Below the pieces are notes generated by a model. The model searched no databases and had not been told where the DNA came from. It saw nothing but the letters and a program-made list of their open reading frames with translations. Of a stretch of DNA of 64,000 nucleotides, positions 8,983-17,296 are shown piece by piece. The translations under genes were made by a program, and so were the position numbers. Positions within the stretch are counted from its first letter, which is position 1, and every line of letters begins with the position of its first letter. The stretch is from Litchfieldella xinjiangensis (GTDB taxonomy: Bacteria > Pseudomonadota > Gammaproteobacteria > Pseudomonadales > Halomonadaceae): assembly GCF_000759345.1 (NCBI RefSeq), contig NZ_JPZL01000004.1:124001-188000 (forward strand), given 5' to 3'.

Positions 8983-9450
8983 ATGAGCACCGGAAAAAGA
9001 CTTTTAGAAGTTTTCTGCCTAGCCTTGCTGGCAGGTATGATACTCATTCCTTTCATGCAGGTTATCACTCGTTCAGTATTCGGCTTTTCCATTCCTGGAG
9101 CGGGAGAACTCACTCGTTTCTTACTCATTTGCTTAGTCTTCTCCTCTTACCCTCTAGCCATATCGAGTGGTGAAAACATCGAGATGGCCGAGCTACGCGA
9201 AGCGTTGCCGAAAAAATTGAAGACACCGCTCTACAAGATTATTGCCCTGCTATCCATCATTGCATGCTTGTTCATTGCTTATGCTGCATTCATCACGGTG
9301 CAGGCAAACCTAAACAAGGCGACCCCCGTACTGAAAATTCCCTACTGGATATTCTTCAGCACCACTTTCCTAGGCTTCGTCGGAGCAGCCTTCATGCATT
9401 ATCGTCAGGGATTAAAGTCTCCTCGCCCTAAACACAGCATTGGCACATAG
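8983..9450 (+). CDS. dctQ: TRAP transporter small permease (DctQ family)
   Basis: A 155-residue small integral membrane subunit with four hydrophobic helices. The conserved stretch FMQVITRSVFGFSIPGAGELTRFLLICLVF contains the family's R and E residues. I chose ATG 8983; the in-frame TTG at 8926 lies inside the preceding hairpin. DctQ forms the membrane complex with DctM and docks the binding protein. Confidence 0.88.
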   Translation: MSTGKRLLEVFCLALLAGMILIPFMQVITRSVFGFSIPGAGELTRFLLICLVFSSYPLAISSGENIEMAELREALPKKLKTPLYKIIALLSIIACLFIAYAAFITVQANLNKATPVLKIPYWIFFSTTFLGFVGAAFMHYRQGLKSPRPKHSIGT

Positions 9451-9460
9451 GAAAAAAATA

Positions 9461-10735
9461 ATGGGCTACATGATACTGGCTTTTTTTATAGTATTTTTCT
9501 TGCTCGGATTCCCTGTCGTTTATGCCATCCTCATCCCTTCCGTGCTCTATGTTCTCATCGAAGGGTTTCCGGTGGGGCTTCTCGGTCAGCGCATCACCTA
9601 TTCTCTCGATAGTTTTCCATTGGTTGCCGTGCCCATCTTCATATTTGTCGGGAACTTAATGAACCAGTCCGGTATCACCGAGAGAATTTTCCATTTCGCC
9701 AATACACTGGTTGGTAGGGCCCCAGGGGGACTGGCACAGGTAAACATCTTCTCGAGCCTGATATTCTCGGGCATGTCAGGTGCATCACTTGCCGATGTGG
9801 GAGGGCTGGGCAAGATAGAAATCGAAGCCATGAAGAAGCGGGGTTACGGGGCTCCTTTCTCCGCGGCGGTCACGGCTTCATCGGCCGTCGTGGGGCCGAT
9901 ATTTCCCCCCAGCATTCCGTTGATAGTCTATGGGTCCGTCACGAGCGTCTCTATCGTGCAGCTGCTTCTGGCCGGGATCGTTCCGGCCCTGATCTGCACG
10001 GCACTGCTCATGATCACCGCAGCCATTCTGGCCATAAAACATGACATGCCTCGCGCTCCGAGACTACCCACGATCAGGGAACTGTATCAGTCGTTCTTAC
10101 CCGCCCTGCCGGCGCTTCTAGCCCCCGGGTTAATGATCTCGGGCATGCTGTTGGGCCTGTTTACCCCGACGGAAGCCGCGGCTGTTACCGCTGCCTATGT
10201 GTTGCTGGTCAGCTCACTTTTCTATAGGGAGCTGACTTGGTCACATTTGATAAGCTCGATGATGGCCACGTTGAAGACGACAAGCGCGATCCTGATCATC
10301 GTGGCCGCAGCCTCGATGTTTGGCTGGATCTTGTCCGTCGAGCAGATTCCCCAGCAGTTTGCTGCATTCATACTGCAGATATCCCAAGATCCACTTATGC
10401 TGCTGCTCATCGCGAACCTGATATTTTTTGTCGCCGGCATCTTCCTTGATTCGACCACTGCGACCCTGTTGATCGTGCCTATCGTAGCGCCCCCCATGGT
10501 ACTTGCGGGCGTCGACCCGGTACATCTGGGCATCGTTGCGATCTTTAATCTGATGATCGGGTTGCTGACTCCACCCATGGGCCTGTCCTTGTTCCTCGTA
10601 TCATCGATCGCCCAGGTTTCATTGCGTCAGCTCTTGAAAGCGCTGATGCCTTTTTACATCCCCCTGCTGTTCACTCTGGGCATCATTACGTTCGCAACAG
10701 ATCTAGTGCTATGGCTGCCAGGCTTCCTGCGCTAA
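9461..10735 (+). CDS. dctM: TRAP transporter large permease (DctM family)
   Basis: A 424-residue multi-spanning permease with the DctM signatures GxPVVYAILIPS, VNIFSSLIFSGMSGASLADVGGLG and GPIFPPSIPLIVYG. These correspond to the ion- and substrate-binding hairpins of the IT superfamily. The ATG at 9461 follows AGGAA at 8-nt spacing. It is the Na+-coupled transport channel of this TRAP system. The next gene starts 47 nt downstream. Confidence 0.92.
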   Translation: MGYMILAFFIVFFLLGFPVVYAILIPSVLYVLIEGFPVGLLGQRITYSLDSFPLVAVPIFIFVGNLMNQSGITERIFHFANTLVGRAPGGLAQVNIFSSLIFSGMSGASLADVGGLGKIEIEAMKKRGYGAPFSAAVTASSAVVGPIFPPSIPLIVYGSVTSVSIVQLLLAGIVPALICTALLMITAAILAIKHDMPRAPRLPTIRELYQSFLPALPALLAPGLMISGMLLGLFTPTEAAAVTAAYVLLVSSLFYRELTWSHLISSMMATLKTTSAILIIVAAASMFGWILSVEQIPQQFAAFILQISQDPLMLLLIANLIFFVAGIFLDSTTATLLIVPIVAPPMVLAGVDPVHLGIVAIFNLMIGLLTPPMGLSLFLVSSIAQVSLRQLLKALMPFYIPLLFTLGIITFATDLVLWLPGFLR

Positions 10736-10782
10736 ATCGCGTAGCTTCAACCATGGCTATCTTTGCAAGAAGGAGTAGTGAA

Positions 10783-11679
10783 ATGACAAACAAGCCAATT
10801 ATCGGTTTCATCGGCCTCGGCAAGATGGGGGCAGGCTTCACCTCGCGCCTCGTCGAGAGTGGCTATTCGGTTATCGGCTACGACATTGATGATGCCTGTT
10901 GCCAGGCCGCCAAGGCCAACGGAATAGACATTGCCGAGTCGCCAGCCAAGGTCGCCGAGCGTGCCGATATAATCCAAGTATGCGTAATTTCCACGACTGC
11001 GGTAGAGGCGGTTGTCCTTGGTGAGGGTGGTATCGCCGAGGTCAACCAAGGCCAGGGCAAGATCGTGATCGACCACTCCACGACAGAACTCGAGACCACC
11101 AAGCGCATAGCACAGACTTTGCTGGAGCGAAGCGGTATACAATTTGTCGACGCGCCAGTATCCGGTGGTCCCGGCGCCGCAGCCGAGGGACGCCTGGCCA
11201 TCATGGCCGGTGGTGACCAGGCCACCATTGACGCGATCCAACCGCTGATGGCGACCCTTGGGCAATTTACCCGGATGGGCGATGTCGGGGCCGGGCAAGC
11301 CACCAAGCTGATCAATCAGGCACTGGTACTCTCCAACTACTGTGTAATCGCCGAAGCGTGTAACCTAGGTAACCGTTTCGGTATCGATGTCAGCAAGATC
11401 CCCGCCGCCCTCTCTTCAGGCTATGCTGGCAGCAATCTGCTCAATGACCTTCTACCTCGCATGGTCGAGCATGACTTCGAACCGCGTGGCTACGCCCGCC
11501 AGATTCTCAAGGACCTGCATATGTTGCAGGATGCCGCTAACGCCTTGAACGTGTCCATGCCCATGGCGGGTACCGCCAACTCGCTCTACAGCATGCTGGT
11601 CACCCAGGGAAAGGGAGAGCTGGATGGCGCCGCCGTCGTGTCGCTTCTGGAGGGTGCTAGCCCGGAGCGCTCCTCATGA
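10783..11679 (+). CDS. NAD(P)-dependent beta-hydroxyacid dehydrogenase (second copy of family)
   Basis: A 298-residue HIBADH-family enzyme with GFIGLGKMGAGFTSRL (Rossmann), DAPVSGGPGAAAEGRL (substrate loop) and GAGQATKLINQAL (catalytic lysine). The start at ATG 10783 has AAGGAG 8 nt upstream. Its canonical DAPVSGG loop distinguishes it from the paralogue at 4976-5866, so the two probably act on different hydroxyacids. It overlaps the next gene by 4 nt (ATGA), indicating translational coupling. Likely roles include tartronate-semialdehyde reductase or L-threonate dehydrogenase type chemistry. Confidence 0.87.
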   Translation: MTNKPIIGFIGLGKMGAGFTSRLVESGYSVIGYDIDDACCQAAKANGIDIAESPAKVAERADIIQVCVISTTAVEAVVLGEGGIAEVNQGQGKIVIDHSTTELETTKRIAQTLLERSGIQFVDAPVSGGPGAAAEGRLAIMAGGDQATIDAIQPLMATLGQFTRMGDVGAGQATKLINQALVLSNYCVIAEACNLGNRFGIDVSKIPAALSSGYAGSNLLNDLLPRMVEHDFEPRGYARQILKDLHMLQDAANALNVSMPMAGTANSLYSMLVTQGKGELDGAAVVSLLEGASPERSS

Positions 11680-12593
11680 CGTCGCTGCCCATCATCGACG
11701 CACACCAGCACTTCTGGGACCTGGAGCGCAACTACCTGCCATGGCTCTGTGACGAGCCGATGATTCCGTTTCGTTATGGCGATTACCACGCCATTCGTCG
11801 CAACTACTTACCCGAAGATTACCGCCGCGATACGGGGAGTTATCGAGTGGTCGGGTCGGTCTTCATCGAGACGGAGTGGGACCCCGCAACGCCTGTGCAG
11901 GAGACCCGCTGGGTCCATGAGCTAGCCGAACGAGAGGGACTGCCCAGCGTGATGGTGGCCCAGGCACGCCTCGACCAGCCGGATGTCGCGGATGTGCTAG
12001 CAGAGCACAGCACCTATCCACGGGTGCGCGGCATTCGCCATAAGCCTCGCGCCGCGCCATCGCCCAACGAGGTGAAGACCGGCGTCCCAGGATCTATGAG
12101 TGACCCGAACTGGCGACGCGGCTTCGCTCGGCTGGCCGATCATGACCTCTCTTTTGACCTGCAGAGCCCATGGTGGCACTTTCACGAAGCGGCTGACCTC
12201 GCCGCGAGCCATCCGGACATCCAGATAATCATAAACCACACAGGACTACCCGCTGACCGTAGCGAGGAGGGATTGCGAGGATGGCGACAAGCCATGACGG
12301 TAGTGGCCCAGCAACCTAATGTAGCGGTGAAGATATCCGGCATCGGCGTTCCCGATTCCTCCTGGACGGTAGAACAGAATCGACGCGTCGTGCTTGAGAC
12401 GATCGACTGTTTCGGCGTGGAACGCTGCATGTTTGCCAGCAATTTCCCTGTCGATAGCCTGGTTGGTTCCTTCGCTACCATCTTCGATGGTTTCATGACC
12501 ATCACTGAGTCTTTCAGCGAGGCGGAAAGGCTGAAGCTATTTCACGATAATGCCCGAGATTTCTACCGCATTGACCTACCGACAGCCGGCTGA
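11676..12593 (+). CDS. Amidohydrolase 2 family lactonase (L-fuconolactonase-like)
   Basis: A 305-residue TIM-barrel hydrolase of COG3618. It begins IIDAHQHFWD with the HxH metal motif, contains VFIETEWDP, and ends with FASNFPVDSL followed by FHDNARDFYRI. Characterised members open sugar lactones (L-fucono-, L-rhamnono-, galactarolactone) or related cyclic esters. In this operon it would hydrolyse a sugar lactone before the dehydratase step. It is last in the TRAP operon and converges with gntR. Confidence 0.85.
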   Translation: MTSLPIIDAHQHFWDLERNYLPWLCDEPMIPFRYGDYHAIRRNYLPEDYRRDTGSYRVVGSVFIETEWDPATPVQETRWVHELAEREGLPSVMVAQARLDQPDVADVLAEHSTYPRVRGIRHKPRAAPSPNEVKTGVPGSMSDPNWRRGFARLADHDLSFDLQSPWWHFHEAADLAASHPDIQIIINHTGLPADRSEEGLRGWRQAMTVVAQQPNVAVKISGIGVPDSSWTVEQNRRVVLETIDCFGVERCMFASNFPVDSLVGSFATIFDGFMTITESFSEAERLKLFHDNARDFYRIDLPTAG

Positions 12594-12644
12594 GCCCATG
12601 GCAGAAATCAAAAGGCGTATGGGGCTTACTACCTGTCGTTGCGC

Positions 12645-12675
12645 ACCTTGCCGATCGCGACGCGACCGGCAAGGT
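12645..12675. terminator. Possible bidirectional terminator between amidohydrolase and gntR
   Basis: An inverted repeat with ACCTTGCCG and CGGCAAGGT outer arms and a TCGCG/CGCGA inner extension lies between convergent stops. Only short T runs flank it, so its termination strength is uncertain. Confidence 0.45.
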
Positions 12676-12681
12676 CTTGAT

Positions 12682-13335
12682 TTACTCGGCCATTTCCTCC
12701 AATGCCGACATCTCCACCTTGTTCCGTAGATGACGGCGGAGAACCCCACCGAGGGTAGCGCCGTCGCGGGCACGTAGCGCCTCGACCATAGACTCATGTT
12801 CACTAACCGCTTGCGACCAATAATCGTTGCTAAGCTCGGCAGTGAAACGCACCCGTCTCACGCGATGGTTGAGGTTCTTGTAGACATCGATGAGAACGTC
12901 GTTCTGTGAGGCAACCACAATGGCCTCATGGATCTGCTGATTCGCTAACAGATACTCCGGCATATTGCCACTTTTATAATGAGACAGCATCTGGTAATGA
13001 AGTGCCTCAATGTTAGTCAGCTCTGCTTCAGTGATTCGTTGTCCAGCCAGCTCGCCAGCTAGAGCCTCGAGGCTTTGCATTACCTCAAAAGTATTCTTGA
13101 GTGTGGCTTTAGTTAGCTTGGCTACCCGTGCGCCACGATTCGGCAAGAGCTCAACAAAGCCTTCATGAGCCAGAACCTTGAGAGCCTCTCTCAGTGGAGT
13201 TCGTGAAACCCCGAACTGTTCACATAATGCTTTCTCTGGAACACGGCTGCCAGGAGCCAGGGTTCCTTGGGCAATCATATTACGAATCCGCTCGGCAACC
13301 TCGCCATGCAAGGTATTCTGCCTAATTTTGTCCAT
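12682..13335 (-). CDS. GntR family transcriptional regulator with FCD domain
   Basis: A 217-residue regulator. The N-terminal winged helix (LHGEVAERIRNMIAQGTLAPG, VPEKALCEQFGVSRTPLREAL) is followed by an all-helical FCD ligand domain with candidate metal histidines in NQQIHEAIV, SEHESMV and RRHLRN. I start it at ATG 13335; the 24 extra residues from 13407 do not look like family sequence and would overlap the operator. A site related to the three other 17-mers lies 74 bp upstream, suggesting autoregulation and control of the whole sugar-acid locus. Confidence 0.88.
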   Translation of the reverse strand: MDKIRQNTLHGEVAERIRNMIAQGTLAPGSRVPEKALCEQFGVSRTPLREALKVLAHEGFVELLPNRGARVAKLTKATLKNTFEVMQSLEALAGELAGQRITEAELTNIEALHYQMLSHYKSGNMPEYLLANQQIHEAIVVASQNDVLIDVYKNLNHRVRRVRFTAELSNDYWSQAVSEHESMVEALRARDGATLGGVLRRHLRNKVEMSALEEMAE

Positions 13336-13408
13336 AAGAAAACACCCAAATTCCGATAAGGCTAACGTTGATAAACATAAGCAACGGTTTAGTCGAAAGC
13401 ATAGCAAT

Positions 13409-13425
13409 GCATAATTATGAATTCA
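13409..13425 (+). promoter_or_regulatory. Predicted GntR auto-operator
   Basis: It contains AATTATGAATTCA, which matches the core of the sites at 7509 (12 of 13) and, less well, 7742. It lies upstream of gntR and is the least conserved of the four in its left arm. Confidence 0.5.
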
Positions 13426-13748
13426 GCTCAGGTTTCAGTCAATCCTAGTCACGGTAACATTTCTCATTATCATGTGCATAAGGATGCAGATGGGATAAAT
13501 TACTAGGAGGTCATTTCGAAAAATCACACCGACGCCGATCCGATTAAAGTTCACATCTGCATGATAGAGAGGAGTCATCCGGCTCCGCCATTCCCTGCCC
13601 GCTGGATACAAACGCTTCCCGGCTCGGGTAGCGGTTGCCTCTTGAGCGGCATCGCCACATCACAGGCCTGCAGGCTTCGCCTCACGCAGGTCGACGGCTG
13701 AACATTAATTGTTCAAGATTATAATCACTTTAGCTATACGGCCATTAA

Positions 13749-14138
13749 ATTCAGAATGGAGATCGTGGCCCAGCGTTTGATCAACGAGCCGAAGACTGCG
13801 ATGCCTTCATCGGCGTCGTATATTCAGGGGAGCTTAAGCCAGCGCCGGGAAGCGGAGCCTTGGCTTTTCAACTGCATCCTGGCTCGAGCCGTGTGACCAA
13901 TCAAGCTGATACCCTTGTTACACATGACCGGGCTGTATCGGGCGAAGACACCTTAGAGCTAGTCTACGAGCTGGTTATCCCGTCCGAGCAGTTCACCCAA
14001 GCTGGTCGCTATGGGGCGAACCTCTCTATCCAGGTGGGACTGAATCGCCCCGGGTATTCTAAACAGCCATTAGCCAGAAACCGGTACTATTATCATGAAT
14101 TTCGCACCCACCACCTGAGCCAACAAAACTCATCTTGA
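13749..14138 (+). pseudogene. Orphan 5'-truncated ORF, possibly fimbrial/secreted protein remnant
   Basis: An open frame of about 130 codons runs from just after a TAA at 13746 to 14138 with no ATG near its beginning and no clear ribosome site. The translation has a strand-rich, pilin-like feel (AFIGVVYSG, LELVYELVIP, GRYGANLSIQVG), loosely like spore-coat-U or fimbrial domains. I do not recognise it firmly. It could be the tail of a gene whose 5' part was lost. The rest of 13426-14246 holds nothing else I can support. Confidence 0.3.
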
Positions 14139-14246
14139 TGGGCGTACTTTATACTAAAAAACGATCATTTTATCATTGCCGCGTGATTTTTAACTCTACA
14201 AAATCAAGACGTGATCAACATTTTCTGACCACTTTTCATTAATAAC

Positions 14247-15488
14247 TTAACAAGTTTTTTTTCGAAAAATATTTAACGCAAGATGATCAAAAAGCTGAGG
14301 CCGCCCTACCTGGCCACCTTTCAGCACAATCGGAAGGTCTTTTTTGTTTTCGAATTCTGCCCTGCATAAAGACACGCCCCGGTCGATATCACCCAAGTAG
14401 GCGATACAGTGCGGCTGAAGCGCTCGGCTGATGGCGCTTGAGGTATCGCCGCCGGCGATGATAAGCGCCCCAACCCGTGAATTCGAAACAATCGTGCTTA
14501 TCAGCGCCGCCGATTTCTGTGCCAGCTCACGTGGCGTGCCTGTGGAAGAGCTGGCATCGATATATAAGAGTACGTTCTTACCGGCCTGTAGTGCCATGAT
14601 AGGTGCTTTGATGATGTCGTCTAGATCATCGTCTGCTGTGATCTGGGTGGGAGTAAGTGGGAAAACTTCAAATTCTTGCGCCTGCCGAACCTGCTCGGCG
14701 CTGACAGAGGAGCGGCTGCCAACAAAAGCCAGCACAGGGCCGTTTGGCAGCATGGACTGTGATTTACGATGCTCCCCCGTGCCAGCTACCGCTTCGGCCA
14801 CGCTACTGGGACCTGCACAGAGGATGGGACTATTCGTTCGTAGAAGATCCCCTACTCGCGAAACATTCTGTTGGTCGATGGCGTCAAACAGCGTCACGCC
14901 TGACAGGCTATGCTGGCCCTCATCGCCTGGTTGTTTCAGCGCAACGTAATCGACGAGCGTGGGCGGCTCCCCTCCCAGCGACATGAAATGCCGTGCGAGA
15001 TCGCTTTCAGTCATTGGCGTCACTGGGTGGTCCTTCATGACGGGATGCCTATCAATGCGATATACCGGCCCATCCGCTGCGCGCGCAAAGAGATGGCCAA
15101 AAGCGCAATACCGGCCCAGGCTTGGCTGCCCTCCAATAATGGCTTGTCTCCGAATACCGACGGCACGGCTCAAATGTTGCATGGCAAGCGCGAAATTACC
15201 CGTGCCCGGTGCGCTATCAAAAGTGGAGCAGGTCTTGTAATGAATGAATTCGGGCTGATGCGGCACGAGCTGCTGACCGATCCCTGTCATTAGCTCGGCT
15301 ATTTCGTCGTTTCCTAGCGCTCGGGCTTCAGTGGCGATACCAAAGGCATCAAGATCCACGACCTCGTCGAGGCTGGGAACATGCAGAAACAGACGAACCA
15401 CAAGCCCTGCACGGGCCAGCGTGGCCAATGTATCCGTTGCCCCAGTGAAATCGTCGGCAATGAAAATATATTTTTCCAAAGCAGCCAC
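14247..15488 (-). CDS. DUF1537 four-carbon acid sugar kinase family protein
   Basis: A 413-residue DUF1537 kinase (OtnK/DtnK/OiaK group). The N-terminal domain opens with FIADDFTGATDTLATLARAG, the DDxTGA substrate loop, and the C-terminal nucleotide domain has LIIAGGDTSSAISRAL. Characterised members phosphorylate D-threonate, D- or L-erythronate, or 3-oxo-isoapionate with ATP. It sits 1 nt downstream of a RuBisCO-like protein gene, a pairing known from 3-oxo-isoapionate catabolism (kinase OiaK with RuBisCO-like OiaX or OiaT). It is last in the TRAP operon starting at 20112. It could also supply phosphorylated acid to PdxA2. Confidence 0.88.
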   Translation of the reverse strand: MAALEKYIFIADDFTGATDTLATLARAGLVVRLFLHVPSLDEVVDLDAFGIATEARALGNDEIAELMTGIGQQLVPHQPEFIHYKTCSTFDSAPGTGNFALAMQHLSRAVGIRRQAIIGGQPSLGRYCAFGHLFARAADGPVYRIDRHPVMKDHPVTPMTESDLARHFMSLGGEPPTLVDYVALKQPGDEGQHSLSGVTLFDAIDQQNVSRVGDLLRTNSPILCAGPSSVAEAVAGTGEHRKSQSMLPNGPVLAFVGSRSSVSAEQVRQAQEFEVFPLTPTQITADDDLDDIIKAPIMALQAGKNVLLYIDASSSTGTPRELAQKSAALISTIVSNSRVGALIIAGGDTSSAISRALQPHCIAYLGDIDRGVSLCRAEFENKKDLPIVLKGGQVGRPQLFDHLALNIFRKKTC

Positions 15489-15489
15489 C

Positions 15490-16746
15490 TCAGTAGCTCC
15501 CGAAAGTTTTCATTGCATTGGCGAGCGCTGGTGAATGAGCGGCGCGTTGCATTAGATCCTCGCCTGATATCACCGACGTCCAAGCCGCGTGCAAACTATC
15601 CACTCCTGCTCTGGGGCCATCCGGGTGAGCAAGAATGCCTCCCCCGGCCAGGAACAAGAAATGATTACTCCTCTCGATAGCGTCGTAGGTCTGGCCCAGC
15701 GTTCCTGCCCACTGTCCAGAGGAGAATACCGGCATGACGCGATCGTCTTCAGCGCCCAAGGGAGACAGACAGTGGCGTGCCGCCTCAGTTACTTCGCCAG
15801 AGGCGTCAGCGAACTTGCCGCCCATCCCATGAACATGTAAATGGTCAGCGCCCGTGAGACGGTAGAGCGTCTGCCAGGCAGAGAAGGCGATGCCATGATC
15901 GGGATGGCGTCCAAATGCACCGGAACCGTTGCGATGCCCATGAATACAGAGCGGGGTATGCTGACGTAGCGATTGCATCGCTGAAAGGCCGCACCAATTA
16001 AGGGACGCCATGACGCAACTACCACCTTGGGCGAGGACATGGTCGGCATGCCGGCGCATCGCATCCAATTCATCGGTGATGTTGAAGGCGACCATCACCT
16101 CCTTCCCCGTCCGTTCACGATGGTTACGCACCACTCGCATGACAGCGCTCACCCGTTCGCTCAACGGCGCGCAACTTGGGTTCGCCACGATCTCATCGTC
16201 TTTGATAAAATCCGCCCCGGCCTCACACAGTGTTTTCACCAACTGCGCGATTTCGTCCGGTTTCATCCCGATATTTGGCTTGATAATCGTGCCGAAAAGC
16301 GGCCGGTCGAATACATCAGTAACGCGGCGTGTCCCCACAACACCCAGGGCAGGATGGGAGAAGCGCGCCCGATACTCGGGACGTAACTCGACACTGAGCA
16401 ACCGAAGTGCGGTGACCTCGCCCAAGTCGAAAAGATTCCCGGCGACCACCGTGGCGAGCGTGGGGAGGTTAGCCCCTACATTTTCCTCGGGATACGCAAT
16501 CTCGACCTGAGCCAGGCGCCACGGGCCTTGCACTCCCTTGCGCTCCAGGTAAGCGCTGGCCAGTGTCGGCCGGTCACGTTCCTCGACCACCGTCACGCTG
16601 CGTACCCGAGCACCGTGCTGCTCACGCAGCGCATTGGTTTCGCCGGGAACCCGCACGAAGGTGCCAGCGCTTTGCTCGCCAGCCATCATCGCAGCGACCT
16701 TCTCTGGATCCAGGGGCGATTCAAGCAGGTAGCGTGCGATGATCAC
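15490..16746 (-). CDS. RuBisCO-like protein (form IV type)
   Basis: A 418-residue RuBisCO large-subunit superfamily member with a GTG start at 16746. Many RuBisCO active-site groups are kept: K156 in GTIIKPNIG (K175 equivalent), the carbamylated-lysine motif FIKDDE with K182, D184 and E185, HGHR at 270-272, H304 and K311 in HLHVHGMGGKF (H327 and loop-6 K334), SSG at 352-354 and GGG at 378-380. With the DUF1537 kinase and a TRAP transporter, the best guess is a decarboxylase or transcarboxylase of a branched 3-oxo-acid phosphate (OiaX/OiaT-like), not CO2 fixation. Which activity it has cannot be decided by eye. Confidence 0.88.
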   Translation of the reverse strand: MIIARYLLESPLDPEKVAAMMAGEQSAGTFVRVPGETNALREQHGARVRSVTVVEERDRPTLASAYLERKGVQGPWRLAQVEIAYPEENVGANLPTLATVVAGNLFDLGEVTALRLLSVELRPEYRARFSHPALGVVGTRRVTDVFDRPLFGTIIKPNIGMKPDEIAQLVKTLCEAGADFIKDDEIVANPSCAPLSERVSAVMRVVRNHRERTGKEVMVAFNITDELDAMRRHADHVLAQGGSCVMASLNWCGLSAMQSLRQHTPLCIHGHRNGSGAFGRHPDHGIAFSAWQTLYRLTGADHLHVHGMGGKFADASGEVTEAARHCLSPLGAEDDRVMPVFSSGQWAGTLGQTYDAIERSNHFLFLAGGGILAHPDGPRAGVDSLHAAWTSVISGEDLMQRAAHSPALANAMKTFGSY

Positions 16747-16749
16747 GGC

Positions 16750-17289
16750 TTATTCTCCCGTCAGTGAGGGGAAAGGACGTACAGGGTCACGCCCATCCCA
16801 GCCGATGCTCGCCTCACGAATCATCTCGAACATGCGACCCTTGGGACCCACCACCTCGGATAGCTCAATCACTGTCCCAGGATGGGCTTCTCGATCGAAG
16901 TAGACGAAACGTCCATTCGCGCCAACGTTTCCTTCCATTTGGACTCGGAAGCCCAGTTCCAGCATTCTCGCCAAGTCGGCATCAAATGTTTTCGTCCAGT
17001 ACGCCACATGCTGAAGCCCCATATTCCCGGCCTGCATAAAGTCGCGATACATGGACGGCGCATCATTACGGGTCTGGATCAGCTCAACCTGGATGAAGCC
17101 GGAATTGGCCAGAGCCACGGAATTTTCAACCACAAACGGTTCGCCGTTGTAATGGTAGCCCTCGATAGGTACACGCGGGTTGTAGAAGAATGGGCCGACG
17201 CCCATCACTTCGGACCAATGCTCCATCGCTTCCTCAATATCAGGCACGACATAACCCAGCTGACGGATCTCTCCTAGAAATCTGCTCAT
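16750..17289 (-). CDS. VOC superfamily (glyoxalase-like) protein
   Basis: A 179-residue vicinal-oxygen-chelate protein with two beta-alpha-beta-beta-beta modules: IRQLGYVVPDIEEAMEHW at the start and LQHVAYWTKTFDADLARML in the middle. Candidate metal ligands are H95-like in LQHVAYW and E near VIELSE. It lies 7 nt after dctM and 3 nt before the RuBisCO-like gene, so it belongs to the pathway. It may be an epimerase, isomerase or lyase acting on a 2-oxo acid. I do not know a defined role for it in apiose-type pathways. Confidence 0.75.
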   Translation of the reverse strand: MSRFLGEIRQLGYVVPDIEEAMEHWSEVMGVGPFFYNPRVPIEGYHYNGEPFVVENSVALANSGFIQVELIQTRNDAPSMYRDFMQAGNMGLQHVAYWTKTFDADLARMLELGFRVQMEGNVGANGRFVYFDREAHPGTVIELSEVVGPKGRMFEMIREASIGWDGRDPVRPFPSLTGE

Positions 17290-17296
17290 GACTACC

